22,806 nucleotides of DNA from a virus (IMGVR_UViG_3300030329_001830:1-22806); one strand, 5' to 3'. Shown: positions 14,807 through 22,590, counted from the first letter of the stretch. A program made the numbers and translations. The notes: generated by a model from the letters alone, not told the origin.

Positions 14807-15343
14807 TTAACGAAACCAGTCTTGATCTGACTGTTCATCGTAATCGTCCGGTTGCATATCTGGTGCTCTATAGTTACCTATTCCAGCTGCGTCTCTTGCT
14901 AATAATCCGCTTGCAACATCCATAAATTGTGATTCCATTCTTCTTTTTGCACTTAAGCTATCTTGTGCAAATCCTAAAAGACCTGATTCCATATTTTGAC
15001 CATAAGCTGTATTGATACCACCAATACTTCTATTAAGGTTATAACCTTGCCTTCCAAAACCTCCGCCTCCTACAGAACCAAAACCTTGACCACCACCTAA
15101 TCCAAACATTTGACCCATAGCACCAGCTCTTGCTTGATCCCATGTCTGTTGAAGACCTGCTCTAGCCATTCCAATATCTTGTTGATATTCGTCTGATATA
15201 CCAGTAAAGAACTTTCCTAGTTTCGTAGGATCAACTTCAATTCCTCTGCTTTCTAGAAAGCTTTGAAAGTCCATATTGGGATTAGTTGTATTACCAAGAG
15301 CAGATTGAAGCCAAGGATTTGTATGTTGAGGATTACCGTTCAT
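14807..15343 (-). CDS. Gly-rich virion protein (178 aa)
   Basis: Starts at an ATG overlapping the preceding TAA by one base (TAATG). There is a predominantly helical first half (NPWLQSALGN, DFQSFLESRGIEVD), a dense glycine tract at about 76-110 (MGQMFGLGGGQGFGSVGGGG), and an acidic C-terminus (QPDDYDEQSDQDWF). Gly-rich linkers of this type occur in phage internal and tail-tip proteins. I recognise no family and see no enzyme motif. The gene is grouped with virion proteins on both sides. Confidence 0.7.
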   Translation of the reverse strand: MNGNPQHTNPWLQSALGNTTNPNMDFQSFLESRGIEVDPTKLGKFFTGISDEYQQDIGMARAGLQQTWDQARAGAMGQMFGLGGGQGFGSVGGGGFGRQGYNLNRSIGGINTAYGQNMESGLLGFAQDSLSAKRRMESQFMDVASGLLARDAAGIGNYRAPDMQPDDYDEQSDQDWFR

Positions 15344-16404
15344 TAATATATTGTCATTGGTTGAGGTGTTGTTTGATATGGATTAAATTGCTGGTTCATT
15401 TGATAAGGATTACCACCAGTCAAGTCTAACAAGTTCCCATCTTGTGCATTCATCATTGCATCAAATTCATCTAGGCTCATATTTGAAAGCTGTGCATAAT
15501 TATTTGCATAAGCATTGCTCATAACCTGATCTGCTTGACTGGTCAAACCTAAAGACTGTCTAATTTCAGGACTTAACATTCCTTGATCGCTCATTGCCTG
15601 AGCTCTTGCAACAGCATTAGAATAATTCTCTGCAGAACTTCCATACAGGTCTGGTGCAGTTGGACTATAAGGACTAGGTACATTACTTAACGGATCATCA
15701 TTTACACCTAATGGGTCTGTTCCAAATTGTTGGACAGGGTCAACCCCATAAGGTCCAACCGTATTAACGGGACCGGGATCTGTCATTGGACCAAGAGTAG
15801 ATGCAGCAGGAGTTCTAGCCCAGCTAGTTGGATCGGCTTTGCTAAATCCAGCTTCCCCAAACATTCCCGCATCTGCACCAGCTAAATATTCAGAAGCACC
15901 TTTTGCCCTTGCTATTTCTTCTGCCATTTCAGGCGGAAGACCAGTACCGGCTCCTCCTATTCCAAGCGATGCTTTTGCTTTTGCAAGATGAGGTTTAAAA
16001 TATTTAGCCATAGTAAAAGCAGAGAAAGCATCTTTCCCAGCATCTACCAGCATTCTTTCTCTTGTACCTTTTTGATAATCTTCAATATTCTCTTTAAATG
16101 CCTCTTGATCGCCTTGACGAAAAAGAGCATCTATATTCTTGTCAGCATCACGTTCTCTTCCACCCGCTGCCGCTCTACCAATAGAACGACCAGCTAATCC
16201 ACCTAAGCCAATAAGACCAGCTTGAATAAGCGGAGCCATTCCACCAGTTGCAAGACCAGCTAAACCCATACCGAGAAGCCTTCCCCAGCCACCAGCTTTC
16301 GCTGCTCTGCCACGCCTAGAAGATTCTTTTCTTTCAGCGGCTTTAAAAGCAGCTCTATCTTGTGCTTCTTGAGCTGCCATTGCGAGTTGTGCGTAACTTG
16401 ACAT
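15343..16404 (-). CDS. Putative internal virion/ejection protein with glycine-zipper segment (353 aa)
   Basis: The N-terminus is an Ala-rich basic helix (residues 1-38), followed by a long glycine-zipper-like hydrophobic stretch at about 41-80 (LLGMGLAGLATGGMAPLIQA and onward) able to insert into membranes. A charged helix follows (84-120). The last ~130 residues are Pro/Asn/Gln/Tyr-rich and low in complexity (PSPYSPTAPDLYGSS; NPYQMNQQFNPYQTTPQPM). This layout is common in podovirus ejection proteins that form the trans-envelope channel. The function is inferred from architecture and position, not from a family match. Confidence 0.7.
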   Translation of the reverse strand: MSSYAQLAMAAQEAQDRAAFKAAERKESSRRGRAAKAGGWGRLLGMGLAGLATGGMAPLIQAGLIGLGGLAGRSIGRAAAGGRERDADKNIDALFRQGDQEAFKENIEDYQKGTRERMLVDAGKDAFSAFTMAKYFKPHLAKAKASLGIGGAGTGLPPEMAEEIARAKGASEYLAGADAGMFGEAGFSKADPTSWARTPAASTLGPMTDPGPVNTVGPYGVDPVQQFGTDPLGVNDDPLSNVPSPYSPTAPDLYGSSAENYSNAVARAQAMSDQGMLSPEIRQSLGLTSQADQVMSNAYANNYAQLSNMSLDEFDAMMNAQDGNLLDLTGGNPYQMNQQFNPYQTTPQPMTIY

Positions 16405-16451
16405 ATTATTATTCCTAATCTAATAAAATATTTTCTTATTTAACATTGTCA

Positions 16452-17126
16452 TTATATACTTATGGTCACTTTCCATACAGAAGTTATAAACCAATCTATA
16501 GTTCCAGATGGATCAGTGCTTGCGTCTAAATAAATAGAAACCTTGTCTCCAGCTTCTACAGTTGGAGAATTATCCCAATCTGATTGATTTATCTCTATCA
16601 ATGTATCGCTAGAAAGTGTTGTTGTGTATGTAAAAGTAGAAACAGTATCCCTTGTTGTATCTCCATCATCTTGCTTTACTATCTTAAATTCAAAGTCAGC
16701 TGTTGCGTCAGACAAAGTTTCAGGTCTAAATAATATTTTATGACAGGTCATTTTGTAAGGAACTAAAAAAGAAGATGTTGAATTATCTGGAGACGTTTGT
16801 TCTCCAGTTCCTTGCCAAGGAATATAATGAGTATCTGTATTTATATCGTCTGAAAAATTATGTATAAAATATCTGTAGTCTATAAAGGTTGAAGAGTATT
16901 TTAAATTGGAAGCATTGAGAGTTTCTTCAACATTTAGATCGTTGTTCTTATACATATCAGAACGCCATAATATGCCTCGTTCTTTTCTATACCTCGAAAG
17001 CACTCCCTTACGATTAAAGAATAACACCTCTTCGCCTTCTCTCATAGACTGTAAAGATGGTTGAGCATTTACAACTCGTATCTTATCTTGCTTTCTATTA
17101 TTTATAAACCTAGAAACCCTATCCAT
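16452..17126 (-). CDS. Tail appendage / fibre-like virion protein (224 aa)
   Basis: Residues about 10-60 carry a signature I associate with tail-fibre-type proteins of aquatic phages: a basic start (INNRKQDKIRV), then SMREGEEVLF and KGVLSRYRKERGILWRSDM. The C-terminal ~130 residues are Thr/Ser/Asp-rich beta strands (DTVSTFTYTTTLSSDTLIEI; WFITSVWKVTISI), fitting a beta-sandwich that may bind a receptor or cap a trimer. Its ATG overlaps the tail nozzle gene by one base (TAATG). No enzyme motif. The 47-base gap after it to the 353-aa gene is AT-rich and empty. Confidence 0.65.
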   Translation of the reverse strand: MDRVSRFINNRKQDKIRVVNAQPSLQSMREGEEVLFFNRKGVLSRYRKERGILWRSDMYKNNDLNVEETLNASNLKYSSTFIDYRYFIHNFSDDINTDTHYIPWQGTGEQTSPDNSTSSFLVPYKMTCHKILFRPETLSDATADFEFKIVKQDDGDTTRDTVSTFTYTTTLSSDTLIEINQSDWDNSPTVEAGDKVSIYLDASTDPSGTIDWFITSVWKVTISI

Positions 17127-19855
17127 TAACCAGCTCTTTTCTTAAGCATTCTATATTCAATACCTATATCGTTAATATAAACCTTTCTATTATTTGAGCT
17201 TGTATCCATTTTTACTGCTATCTTATTGCATACAACTGGAGAACTTGGAGTAAGCTTTACAGTTGCCCAATTCGTAGCAGATGAAGCAATAGTACCACTT
17301 AAAGCATGCGATGAACCATCGTCTTCTTGTAATGTAAAATAACCAGTTAAAGCATTGTCTGATTTATAGGTTACGTAAACAGCATATACTTTTTTTGTGG
17401 TAGATGGATCACCGAAATCATATTCTTTTGTTTCAAATTCACAAGTATTAGCAGCCACTGTTCGGTACAGCTTGTAAAAATCAACAGCAGCTCCGCTATC
17501 ATTTGCTATTAAAATATTATTATCTGTATCTATTGGGTTTGTATTTCCGTCATTAGCAACGCTTACAAAATCTGTTGTTTTGACAAAGGTTCCTTTTCTA
17601 AGATCTACTGTTATACCAGACGCTGCACCACTTAAGCTCTTGATAATATAGGCAAGAGATTCTAGTTCGTCATATATGATACCTGTAGAAGTAGTTACCA
17701 ACCCACTTATTGTTGATGGGCTTAATTTATTCTCTGATAAATTTTGTATCTGTTGACCATTATATAAATAGATCCCTTGCTGATTTATCCATAAAACACC
17801 ATACTGAGTTCGTTTAACAGCTTCAGGATTGCCTACGCCCATGTATTTTCTAGATTCTTCTAAGAACCAGCTTGTATCATCTGGATTGGCTATGTTGATA
17901 ATGTCAAGACTGTATCGTTTAAAGGCTAATAGCCTATCGCCATATGAATCTATTGCAGTATATGAATCTGCATCACCTTTAGCGGCTTCGATAAAATTAT
18001 GATAAGGAAATGTATCATATCTATGTGGCATTGAATACATGATCCTATCTGGGAAATGTGTTGTTGTTGACCCTTCTTTTGTTAAACCTGTATTTTCATC
18101 TTTTATATTTACGTTGCAAACAAAAGCCCTATTATTAGCGACAACAACATCTTTCCAATATTCACCACTATCACCTATAGCATGACTAAATATATTAGAA
18201 GAAAAACCATTGATCATTTCGTAAGTAATAGCACCTAGTTGCTTTACTATAAAATTATTAGCAGCATGATTAAAATCTGGACAAGAATATACTCCACCAG
18301 ATATGGTCAATGTGGTAGAGCCACCACCACTACTTGCAGTATTTTGAGATAAAGTAATAACATTACTTCCATTATGACTTGCTATTGTTGTGCCCGCTTC
18401 TATATTGCCACCAGTTATGGTCATCCCATCTACTAAATAAGTAACATCAGATACGCTCGTTATGGATGTACTGCTATTGCCCGTTGTTCCAGTAGGTGTA
18501 AATATACCATTATCCCATACACTATGATCGTCTGTGAACTTGGTTCTACATCCTTTTGTAAGGTCGATATCTACAAGCATTACCCATTCTTCATCTGTAT
18601 CCTGCTTTCTTATATATATCCTACCACCAGATATTCTAGGATCAAACGGTCCAACTGTTCCAATACATAATGAAAGAACTTTAAGGTCATCTGATTCGGT
18701 TATTGTATGTGTATCAGTATAGACAGTTGGTAGCGATTCTTGATTTCCATCATATACAAATGTTTGAGCAAGTTCATATATACCAGAAGATATAAGCCCG
18801 TCTACGTCTGTTTCGGTGGTTATGGCTACATTGAATCCAGTACCAGCGTCTAAAGAATCGTACGTTGCACCATCTGAGCTTTTGTACTTAACAAGAACTC
18901 CAGCTGTTCCTGTGGATGATTTTACATGTCCTTGAGTTGGCTTTGCTAACGTATTATCTTTTGCGTAATATGCTAAATAAGAGTTATCTCCAGTATCGCC
19001 TTTCCAGCTACTTGCAGCAGCCGTTTTTTCAAAGTGTCTTCTCTGTATCCATCCATACCACTGTATCTTAGAATTGTTCTTATCTGCAGTATCACAACAC
19101 CTAATAGCATCTTCAACTGTATAATATTTTACCTTTGAATTCGTTCCACTAGCATCTGACCTTAATGTTATGCTGTCTTCTTGCCAATTTGTACCAGCTG
19201 TATTAACAGAATAAGTATCTATTTTATGCTCTGCTGGATTGGCTAATAATATAACTTGATCCCCATAAGCAGTTCCTTTAAGGGTTGCACCCCAAAAGTC
19301 TTGAGGTGCTGTTTCGATATTAATAGATAAAGCTTTATCAAATATGATATTGCTACCATTTGTATCAACTACAGTATATACACCTTGAGACTCAGGGCTT
19401 AGTCCATCTGCTGTAAACGTTGTGGACGTAAGCAATACTTGAGTTCCAATAGGAAATGAACTAGCTAGATTTTGCTGAGTACCGTTTGATCTGTATTCTA
19501 ATTCTTTATATTCACCACCAACTTGACGTGCAATAAATCCATAGGCAGAACCTTCATTGTCATCATCTCCTGCTATAGAACTTGTTTGAGAAACTGTAAC
19601 AGGATCTCTTACGTGATCTGTTTCAAGATATCCAAGACCATACCCAGCTTCTATTGTTGAAATGTGTGAACTGTTATAAGCACTTACCTTATTATTGGTA
19701 GAGTCTGTATTGATATAAGCAGCAGATATAGAACCTTGTTTATCGACCCTAAGATTTTCAATATCTTGGAGTTCGTTATTTGCTATATCAGCAGGGTCCT
19801 TTAAAGTGTTCAGTCCACCACTGAAATCTTTTATTTGAAATATCTGCTTTGGCAT
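17126..19855 (-). CDS. Tail tube/nozzle protein, T7 gp12 / P22 gp10-like (909 aa)
   Basis: The N-terminus FSGGLNT (11-17), with a Pro/Asn-rich turn, ELQDIENLRVDKQGSI (28-43) and Gly/Ala, is the usual opening of podovirus tail nozzle (tail tubular B, P22 stabilisation-type) proteins. Later blocks are also typical: DRIMYSMPHRYDTFP (near 600), YGDRLLAFKRYSLDIINI (near 640) and YGVLWINQQGIYLYNGQQI (near 690), the beta-propeller part. An inserted beta module at about 452-522 is rich in Ser, Thr and Gly (TSITSVSDVTYLVDGMTITG) and looks like the small Ig-like or adhesive repeats decorating phage tails. At 909 aa it is longer than T7 gp12 (about 790), in line with the insertion. The gene lies between the endolysin and the tail appendage gene. 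Confidence 0.8.
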   Translation of the reverse strand: MPKQIFQIKDFSGGLNTLKDPADIANNELQDIENLRVDKQGSISAAYINTDSTNNKVSAYNSSHISTIEAGYGLGYLETDHVRDPVTVSQTSSIAGDDDNEGSAYGFIARQVGGEYKELEYRSNGTQQNLASSFPIGTQVLLTSTTFTADGLSPESQGVYTVVDTNGSNIIFDKALSINIETAPQDFWGATLKGTAYGDQVILLANPAEHKIDTYSVNTAGTNWQEDSITLRSDASGTNSKVKYYTVEDAIRCCDTADKNNSKIQWYGWIQRRHFEKTAAASSWKGDTGDNSYLAYYAKDNTLAKPTQGHVKSSTGTAGVLVKYKSSDGATYDSLDAGTGFNVAITTETDVDGLISSGIYELAQTFVYDGNQESLPTVYTDTHTITESDDLKVLSLCIGTVGPFDPRISGGRIYIRKQDTDEEWVMLVDIDLTKGCRTKFTDDHSVWDNGIFTPTGTTGNSSTSITSVSDVTYLVDGMTITGGNIEAGTTIASHNGSNVITLSQNTASSGGGSTTLTISGGVYSCPDFNHAANNFIVKQLGAITYEMINGFSSNIFSHAIGDSGEYWKDVVVANNRAFVCNVNIKDENTGLTKEGSTTTHFPDRIMYSMPHRYDTFPYHNFIEAAKGDADSYTAIDSYGDRLLAFKRYSLDIINIANPDDTSWFLEESRKYMGVGNPEAVKRTQYGVLWINQQGIYLYNGQQIQNLSENKLSPSTISGLVTTSTGIIYDELESLAYIIKSLSGAASGITVDLRKGTFVKTTDFVSVANDGNTNPIDTDNNILIANDSGAAVDFYKLYRTVAANTCEFETKEYDFGDPSTTKKVYAVYVTYKSDNALTGYFTLQEDDGSSHALSGTIASSATNWATVKLTPSSPVVCNKIAVKMDTSSNNRKVYINDIGIEYRMLKKRAG

Positions 19856-19858
19856 ACA

Positions 19859-20257
19859 TTACTCTTTCAATTCAAAATGCACAAGGTCATCAAAATTGTT
19901 ATCTTTTGTTGTTCTTTTACCTTTATACATACTTGATGCATTCCAGTCTCCACCCCATCTTACATCAACCCCCAACTTTGAGGCGATTCCCAAAACGAAA
20001 CCGCCCAAATAATGGAAATCATCACGAGCATCCCAGTCAATAGGATAAGGAGCGATATCCACAGCTTTTCCGAGAACATGTTTACCAAATTTTGTTTTAG
20101 ACTTTCCTTGCTTAACAAGTTCATTTTGCCTCTCTTGACTTCTAAGACCCTCTATTACAGTGATATCAAAGTGTTTAACTACCTCGTTTAAGACATTAAC
20201 AAGTTTAGAATCGACACCACGCAATCTTTCCCTACTTCTTTTTCCGAACTTTGGCAT
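19859..20257 (-). CDS. Endolysin, M15 L-alanyl-D-glutamate peptidase
   Basis: Cleaves peptide cross-bridges of peptidoglycan at lysis, as a zinc enzyme of the M15C family of the T5 endolysin type. Metal ligands are H60 and D67 in GKHVLGKAVD, and H127 in HFEL. D124, three residues before H127, is in the place of the catalytic acid. The spacings H60-D67 (7) and D67-H127 (60) equal those I recall for T5 Lys, and the length (132 aa) is close to the 137 of T5. GLRSQERQ (37-44) is the usual arginine-containing substrate block. There is no signal peptide, so release depends on a holin. It is the last lysis gene before the tail genes. Confidence 0.9.
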   Translation of the reverse strand: MPKFGKRSRERLRGVDSKLVNVLNEVVKHFDITVIEGLRSQERQNELVKQGKSKTKFGKHVLGKAVDIAPYPIDWDARDDFHYLGGFVLGIASKLGVDVRWGGDWNASSMYKGKRTTKDNNFDDLVHFELKE

Positions 20258-20259
20258 AG

Positions 20260-20487
20260 TTATTTTCCTTTAAATACACCTTCTAATACATCCGTAACAA
20301 CATCTACTACTTTTTCAAAAAATATCTGTTCTTTATCTTCAGACACAAACGGAATGTCAATTCTTTTATTGATAGCACTAGCTATTTTTTCTGTCATCTC
20401 TTCAGATCCAAGATGATTAACAGCTTCTTCTCTCATTTTATCTGCTTGAGCTTCAGCTAGTTCAACTAACATTTTCTTTAGGTCCAT
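20260..20487 (-). CDS. Small helical protein in the lysis cluster (75 aa)
   Basis: A charged, helical, soluble protein without membrane segment or motif (KKMLVELAEAQADKMREEAV; VEFF-like amphipathic helix VVDVVTDVLEGVFKG at the C-terminus). It lies two bases before the endolysin and one base after the 48-aa membrane gene, so it is cotranscribed with the lysis genes. A holin partner or lysis-timing factor is possible, but nothing in it is specific. Confidence 0.6.
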   Translation of the reverse strand: MDLKKMLVELAEAQADKMREEAVNHLGSEEMTEKIASAINKRIDIPFVSEDKEQIFFEKVVDVVTDVLEGVFKGK

Positions 20488-20488
20488 A

Positions 20489-20635
20489 TTAAGACTCCTT
20501 CATTTTCTTTGCTTTTAATATTAAGTAATAGATATTGATCGCAAACATAATGCACATCAATACTCCTGATATAAGATCTGTATAGTAGACCATACCTAAG
20601 CCCGTACTTAATCCTGTTACTTTTAAACTATCCAT
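20489..20635 (-). CDS. 48-aa single-pass membrane protein, holin-like candidate
   Basis: Its ATG overlaps the stop of the 105-aa gene by one base (TAATG), and its TAA is one base before the next gene. The product has a Gly/Ser/Thr N-terminus (MDSLKVTGLSTGLGM), a hydrophobic helix at about residues 15-40 (YYTDLISGVLMCIMFAINIY) and a basic tail (KAKKMKES). Small size, one TM helix, a basic C-terminus and a place between a TM/coiled-coil gene and the endolysin suit a holin or antiholin. No family is recognised. Confidence 0.6.
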   Translation of the reverse strand: MDSLKVTGLSTGLGMVYYTDLISGVLMCIMFAINIYYLILKAKKMKES

Positions 20636-20952
20636 TAGCTCCTTCCATTTATACGACTCATAGAGCCTTTTAATTCTGATACCTGATTATCAAGATCATT
20701 TATTTCTTTGGTGATAGCATCAAACTTTCTATCTAGTTTATCATCTGATTGGTTCCACCTGTTGATAAGTTTTATTACCATGCCTTCCATGTTTTCAAGT
20801 GTTTCACTCTGACCTTTATTCTCGATCTTTAAATTTTCTAATGCTTGTTGCTGTGCTTCTGATTTTTTAGATAAGGACATAACAAGATATACAAACATAA
20901 CTCCAACCACACCGATCATTCCTGCTTCACCATATATTGCCATAAAATCCAT
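20635..20952 (-). CDS. Holin-like protein, N-terminal TM plus coiled coil (105 aa)
   Basis: The N-terminus (MDFMAIYGEAGMIGVVGVMF) is a short stub leading into a transmembrane helix (about residues 9-28). The remaining ~75 residues are charged helix with heptads (QQQALENLKIENKGQSETL; DAITKEINDLDNQVSELKG) typical of a coiled coil. This layout matches BhlA/UviB-like holins and holin-like proteins of marine phages. Position two genes before the endolysin supports this. The ATG and the upstream gene's stop overlap by one base. An i-spanin is less likely because the TM is so close to the N-terminus. Confidence 0.65.
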   Translation of the reverse strand: MDFMAIYGEAGMIGVVGVMFVYLVMSLSKKSEAQQQALENLKIENKGQSETLENMEGMVIKLINRWNQSDDKLDRKFDAITKEINDLDNQVSELKGSMSRINGRS

Positions 20953-21251
20953 TATTTCTTCTTCTTTTTACCTAAAGCTTTTTCGTACCACTTTAACTCT
21001 TCTTCCATCTCAGCAAATCTTTCTTGCTCTTCTACTATGTGTTTTTCAACTAACTCTGTAATTGTATTATTAGCGTCTGACATTTTTCTCTCTAACTCTG
21101 CGATCCTTTGAATAACTGAGTAATATGAATAAACAAGACCTGCAATAACCACCGCTGATTGAAGTAGCCATTTAATATTAATTGATATAACGGCATTATC
21201 ATCAACGACTGTACCTCTGTAGCTTCGTGCAGTTTCAGGCTTCCCACTCAC
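20952..21251 (-). CDS. TM-plus-coiled-coil lysis-cluster protein, GTG start (99 aa)
   Basis: Starts with GTG at 21251 inside GTGA, overlapping the stop of the lipopeptide ORF by four bases. A hydrophilic N-terminus (1-25) precedes one transmembrane helix at about 26-46 (IKWLLQSAVVIAGLVYSYYS). A long coiled coil follows (VIQRIAELERKMSDANNTI onward), ending in KALGKKKKK. This is the outline of an inner-membrane spanin (Rz-like), with a periplasmic coiled coil, or of a second holin. Direct coupling to a lipoprotein ORF favours a spanin pair, though the gene order is the reverse of the usual Rz then Rz1. Confidence 0.6.
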   Translation of the reverse strand: MSGKPETARSYRGTVVDDNAVISINIKWLLQSAVVIAGLVYSYYSVIQRIAELERKMSDANNTITELVEKHIVEEQERFAEMEEELKWYEKALGKKKKK

Positions 21252-21349
21252 TTAACCTCCCAGCCACATACTGACCAACCAGAATCGCATCCAGTTAAAC
21301 TAATCAATATAAACATAATTAATAGGAATGTCATAACTCGTACTAACAA
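21248..21349 (-). CDS. 33-aa lipopeptide candidate (lysis lipoprotein or spanin-like)
   Basis: The frame begins at TTG 21349, with GGAG nine bases upstream; an internal ATG at 21334 has no site near it. The product (from the ATG MTFLLIMFILISLTGC) has a hydrophobic core and a lipobox LTGC, so the mature chain would be a 13-residue lipopeptide starting Cys-Asp-Ser-Gly-Trp. The TTG start adds MLVRV, giving a positive n-region. Asp at +2 would retain it in the inner membrane under the E. coli Lol rule, which fits a colicin-lysis-type lipopeptide better than an o-spanin. It lies mostly inside the 21300-21392 ORF in another frame and ends in the GTGA start of the 99-aa gene. The start is uncertain. 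Confidence 0.45.
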   Translation of the reverse strand: MLVRVMTFLLIMFILISLTGCDSGWSVCGWEVK

Positions 21350-21392
21350 CTTTAAAATCTCCGCTTTTTAATTTTTTTATCTTATAGTTCAT
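21300..21392 (-). CDS. 30-aa ORF overlapping the lipopeptide
   Basis: The ATG at 21392 has GGAG six bases upstream and overlaps the preceding TGA (ATGA). The product begins MNYKIKKLKSGDFKVVSTSY and ends with hydrophobic/Tyr residues (DIPINYVYID). No domain is visible. It carries the lipopeptide reading frame within it in another frame, so either both are made from overlapping frames or one is a shadow. Its ribosome binding site is the better of the two. Confidence 0.4.
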   Translation of the reverse strand: MNYKIKKLKSGDFKVVSTSYDIPINYVYID

Positions 21393-21502
21393 TTAGAACT
21401 CCACAGTTTAGACTTGAACCATTTTTTAAGCCTTTGAAACAAACTTAATTTTTTAGGCTTCATCATGTTTAGCCTTTTCTTTATTCGCTTTGTTCTTCTC
21501 AT
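21389..21502 (-). CDS. 37-aa highly cationic peptide, disruptin-like candidate
   Basis: Starts with the ATG in GGATGA, overlapping the stop of the preceding 105-aa gene, and ends in ATGA with the next ORF. The product has 16 Lys/Arg of 37 and no acidic residue, with basic clusters alternating with Leu/Phe/Trp (MRRTKRIKKRLNMMKPKKLS, then LFQRLKKWFKSKLW). The C-terminal half can form an amphipathic helix like that of cationic antimicrobial peptides. A known class of phage lysis protein, the disruptins, is a cationic peptide acting on the outer membrane; this reading here is inference. A later start at the ATG at 21466 would give 25 aa. A nucleic-acid-binding peptide is the alternative. Confidence 0.5.
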   Translation of the reverse strand: MRRTKRIKKRLNMMKPKKLSLFQRLKKWFKSKLWSSK

Positions 21503-21816
21503 CCTCTGTAAGCTATGCATGTTGCTGTAGAATCTGTATGATTAAGGATAGTTGCAAAATTACCATATAGGATCTCTCCCGGTATCAAATAAAAATAAGC
21601 AGAATTAAGATTGTCTCCAATATTGCAAGTTGCTTTTAATTTTAAAAATTCAGTAGTTCCACTACTATCTTTACCTAACGCCTGTATTGCAACCCAAGAA
21701 CCTGAGTCTGGACTTGAATAATTTGTATCATGTTCTGCGATAAGATCAAATCCCATTTGACCAATAGCCAAAGACGTTGCTTCAGCTGCAGTATATTTTC
21801 TAATTCCTTTAGCCAT
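21499..21816 (-). CDS. Small beta-rich virion-type protein (105 aa)
   Basis: After a short helix (MAKGIRKYTAAEATSLAIGQ), the rest is strand-forming and Gly/Ser/Thr-rich (SGSWVAIQALGKDSSGTTEF; LIPGEILYGNFATIL). This resembles small decoration, head-fibre or tail proteins often lying near phage lysis genes, but I cannot name the family. AGGAG precedes the ATG. It has no membrane segment. Its stop overlaps the start of the cationic 37-aa ORF by four bases. Confidence 0.65.
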   Translation of the reverse strand: MAKGIRKYTAAEATSLAIGQMGFDLIAEHDTNYSSPDSGSWVAIQALGKDSSGTTEFLKLKATCNIGDNLNSAYFYLIPGEILYGNFATILNHTDSTATCIAYRG

Positions 21817-21825
21817 TACTAACTC

Positions 21826-22119
21826 CTACAATACCATCCACCATGCCATAGCAGTTTCTACTATGAGATCAGATGCTGTGTTATACGCCCATTTTTCTTT
21901 GGAGCCATAGGTTTCCTCGTCTCCTTCAACAAACCACTCAAATATCTCCCATAGAACGCCAATAATGAATACTCCCATCACACACCAAAAATCACTCCAG
22001 TTGAACCATTGGAATATTTTACATAAAAATGCACCTGCTGCTAAATGATAACTGGTCCAGCAATCAAGCTGCCCTGTTCTTATCTGCCATGATACTAATT
22101 TCGCTACTGGATTGTTCAT
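21826..22119 (-). CDS. Polytopic membrane protein, WEIFEW motif (97 aa)
   Basis: Trp-rich, with three hydrophobic segments at about 23-38, 43-62 and 82-97. The central helix contains GVLWEIFEWF (54-63) and the end has NTASDLIVETAMAWW. The pairing of a W-E-x-x-E-W helix with a D-x-x-x-x-T/A-x-A-W helix recalls small integral membrane proteins of the DUF2238/YjdF type, but I hold this only loosely. It may act in the cell envelope during infection. It starts one base before the end of the upstream gene (22119). Confidence 0.6.
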   Translation of the reverse strand: MNNPVAKLVSWQIRTGQLDCWTSYHLAAGAFLCKIFQWFNWSDFWCVMGVFIIGVLWEIFEWFVEGDEETYGSKEKWAYNTASDLIVETAMAWWMVL

Positions 22120-22571
22120 TATCTCTTTATAAAATTTGCTATTATATTATCGTTTACATCGTAATGATGTCCTATCCTAGATAATAACTGAGCTTTTGTT
22201 TCAGTGTTTCCATAAGATATATTTCTTTTATCATAAAAATCTTTTATTTCTGCTTTTGTATTGGAATCTGAAGGGTAGTCATTTTGATCTGTCGCTATTC
22301 CATTTATCAAATGGTGTTTACCAATAAGCAGTCTTCCATGCCCATCTCCGTGTTTTTTAGCACATTCAGATACATAGAACTCTTCGATAACCTTAAAGCT
22401 ATTGCTTCTTTTTTCAATCTCGCCATCTACATCTACAAAATATGAATAAGACGAAGGGTATGTCAGAGTCTCCTTGGTTCCATCAGGATAGGTCTTTACA
22501 CGGGTAGCACCCGGGGTTGTATTTTTATGGAGCCTAATATGATGACCCTGACTACACCTTCTTATGATCAT
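22119..22571 (-). CDS. Protein with C-terminal HeH/LEM-like DNA-binding module (150 aa)
   Basis: Residues 1-95 do not match anything I recognise. They include HLHK-like basic patches, several Tyr, and DGHGRLLIGKHHLING. Residues about 100-133 (PSDSNTKAEIKDFYDKRNIS then a turn and KAQLLSRIG) have the helix-extended-helix pattern with Ser/Thr caps, AEIK, Tyr-Gly and KAQLL that defines HeH/LEM/SAP-type motifs. These are common at the ends of phage head and tail proteins and usually bind nucleic acid. It could be a head-completion or genome-contact protein. The start at ATG 22571 follows the 27-aa gene by 19 bases. Confidence 0.65.
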   Translation of the reverse strand: MIIRRCSQGHHIRLHKNTTPGATRVKTYPDGTKETLTYPSSYSYFVDVDGEIEKRSNSFKVIEEFYVSECAKKHGDGHGRLLIGKHHLINGIATDQNDYPSDSNTKAEIKDFYDKRNISYGNTETKAQLLSRIGHHYDVNDNIIANFIKR

Positions 22572-22590
22572 TGTTTACCAGCTTTCTTTA

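Noticed and set aside
21440-21500. Possible frameshift extension of the 105-aa gene reading LTEDEKNKANKEKAKHDEA
   Set aside because: The frame is plausible protein-like sequence but is closed by a TAG just upstream and has no start codon; no slippery sequence is visible at the junction.
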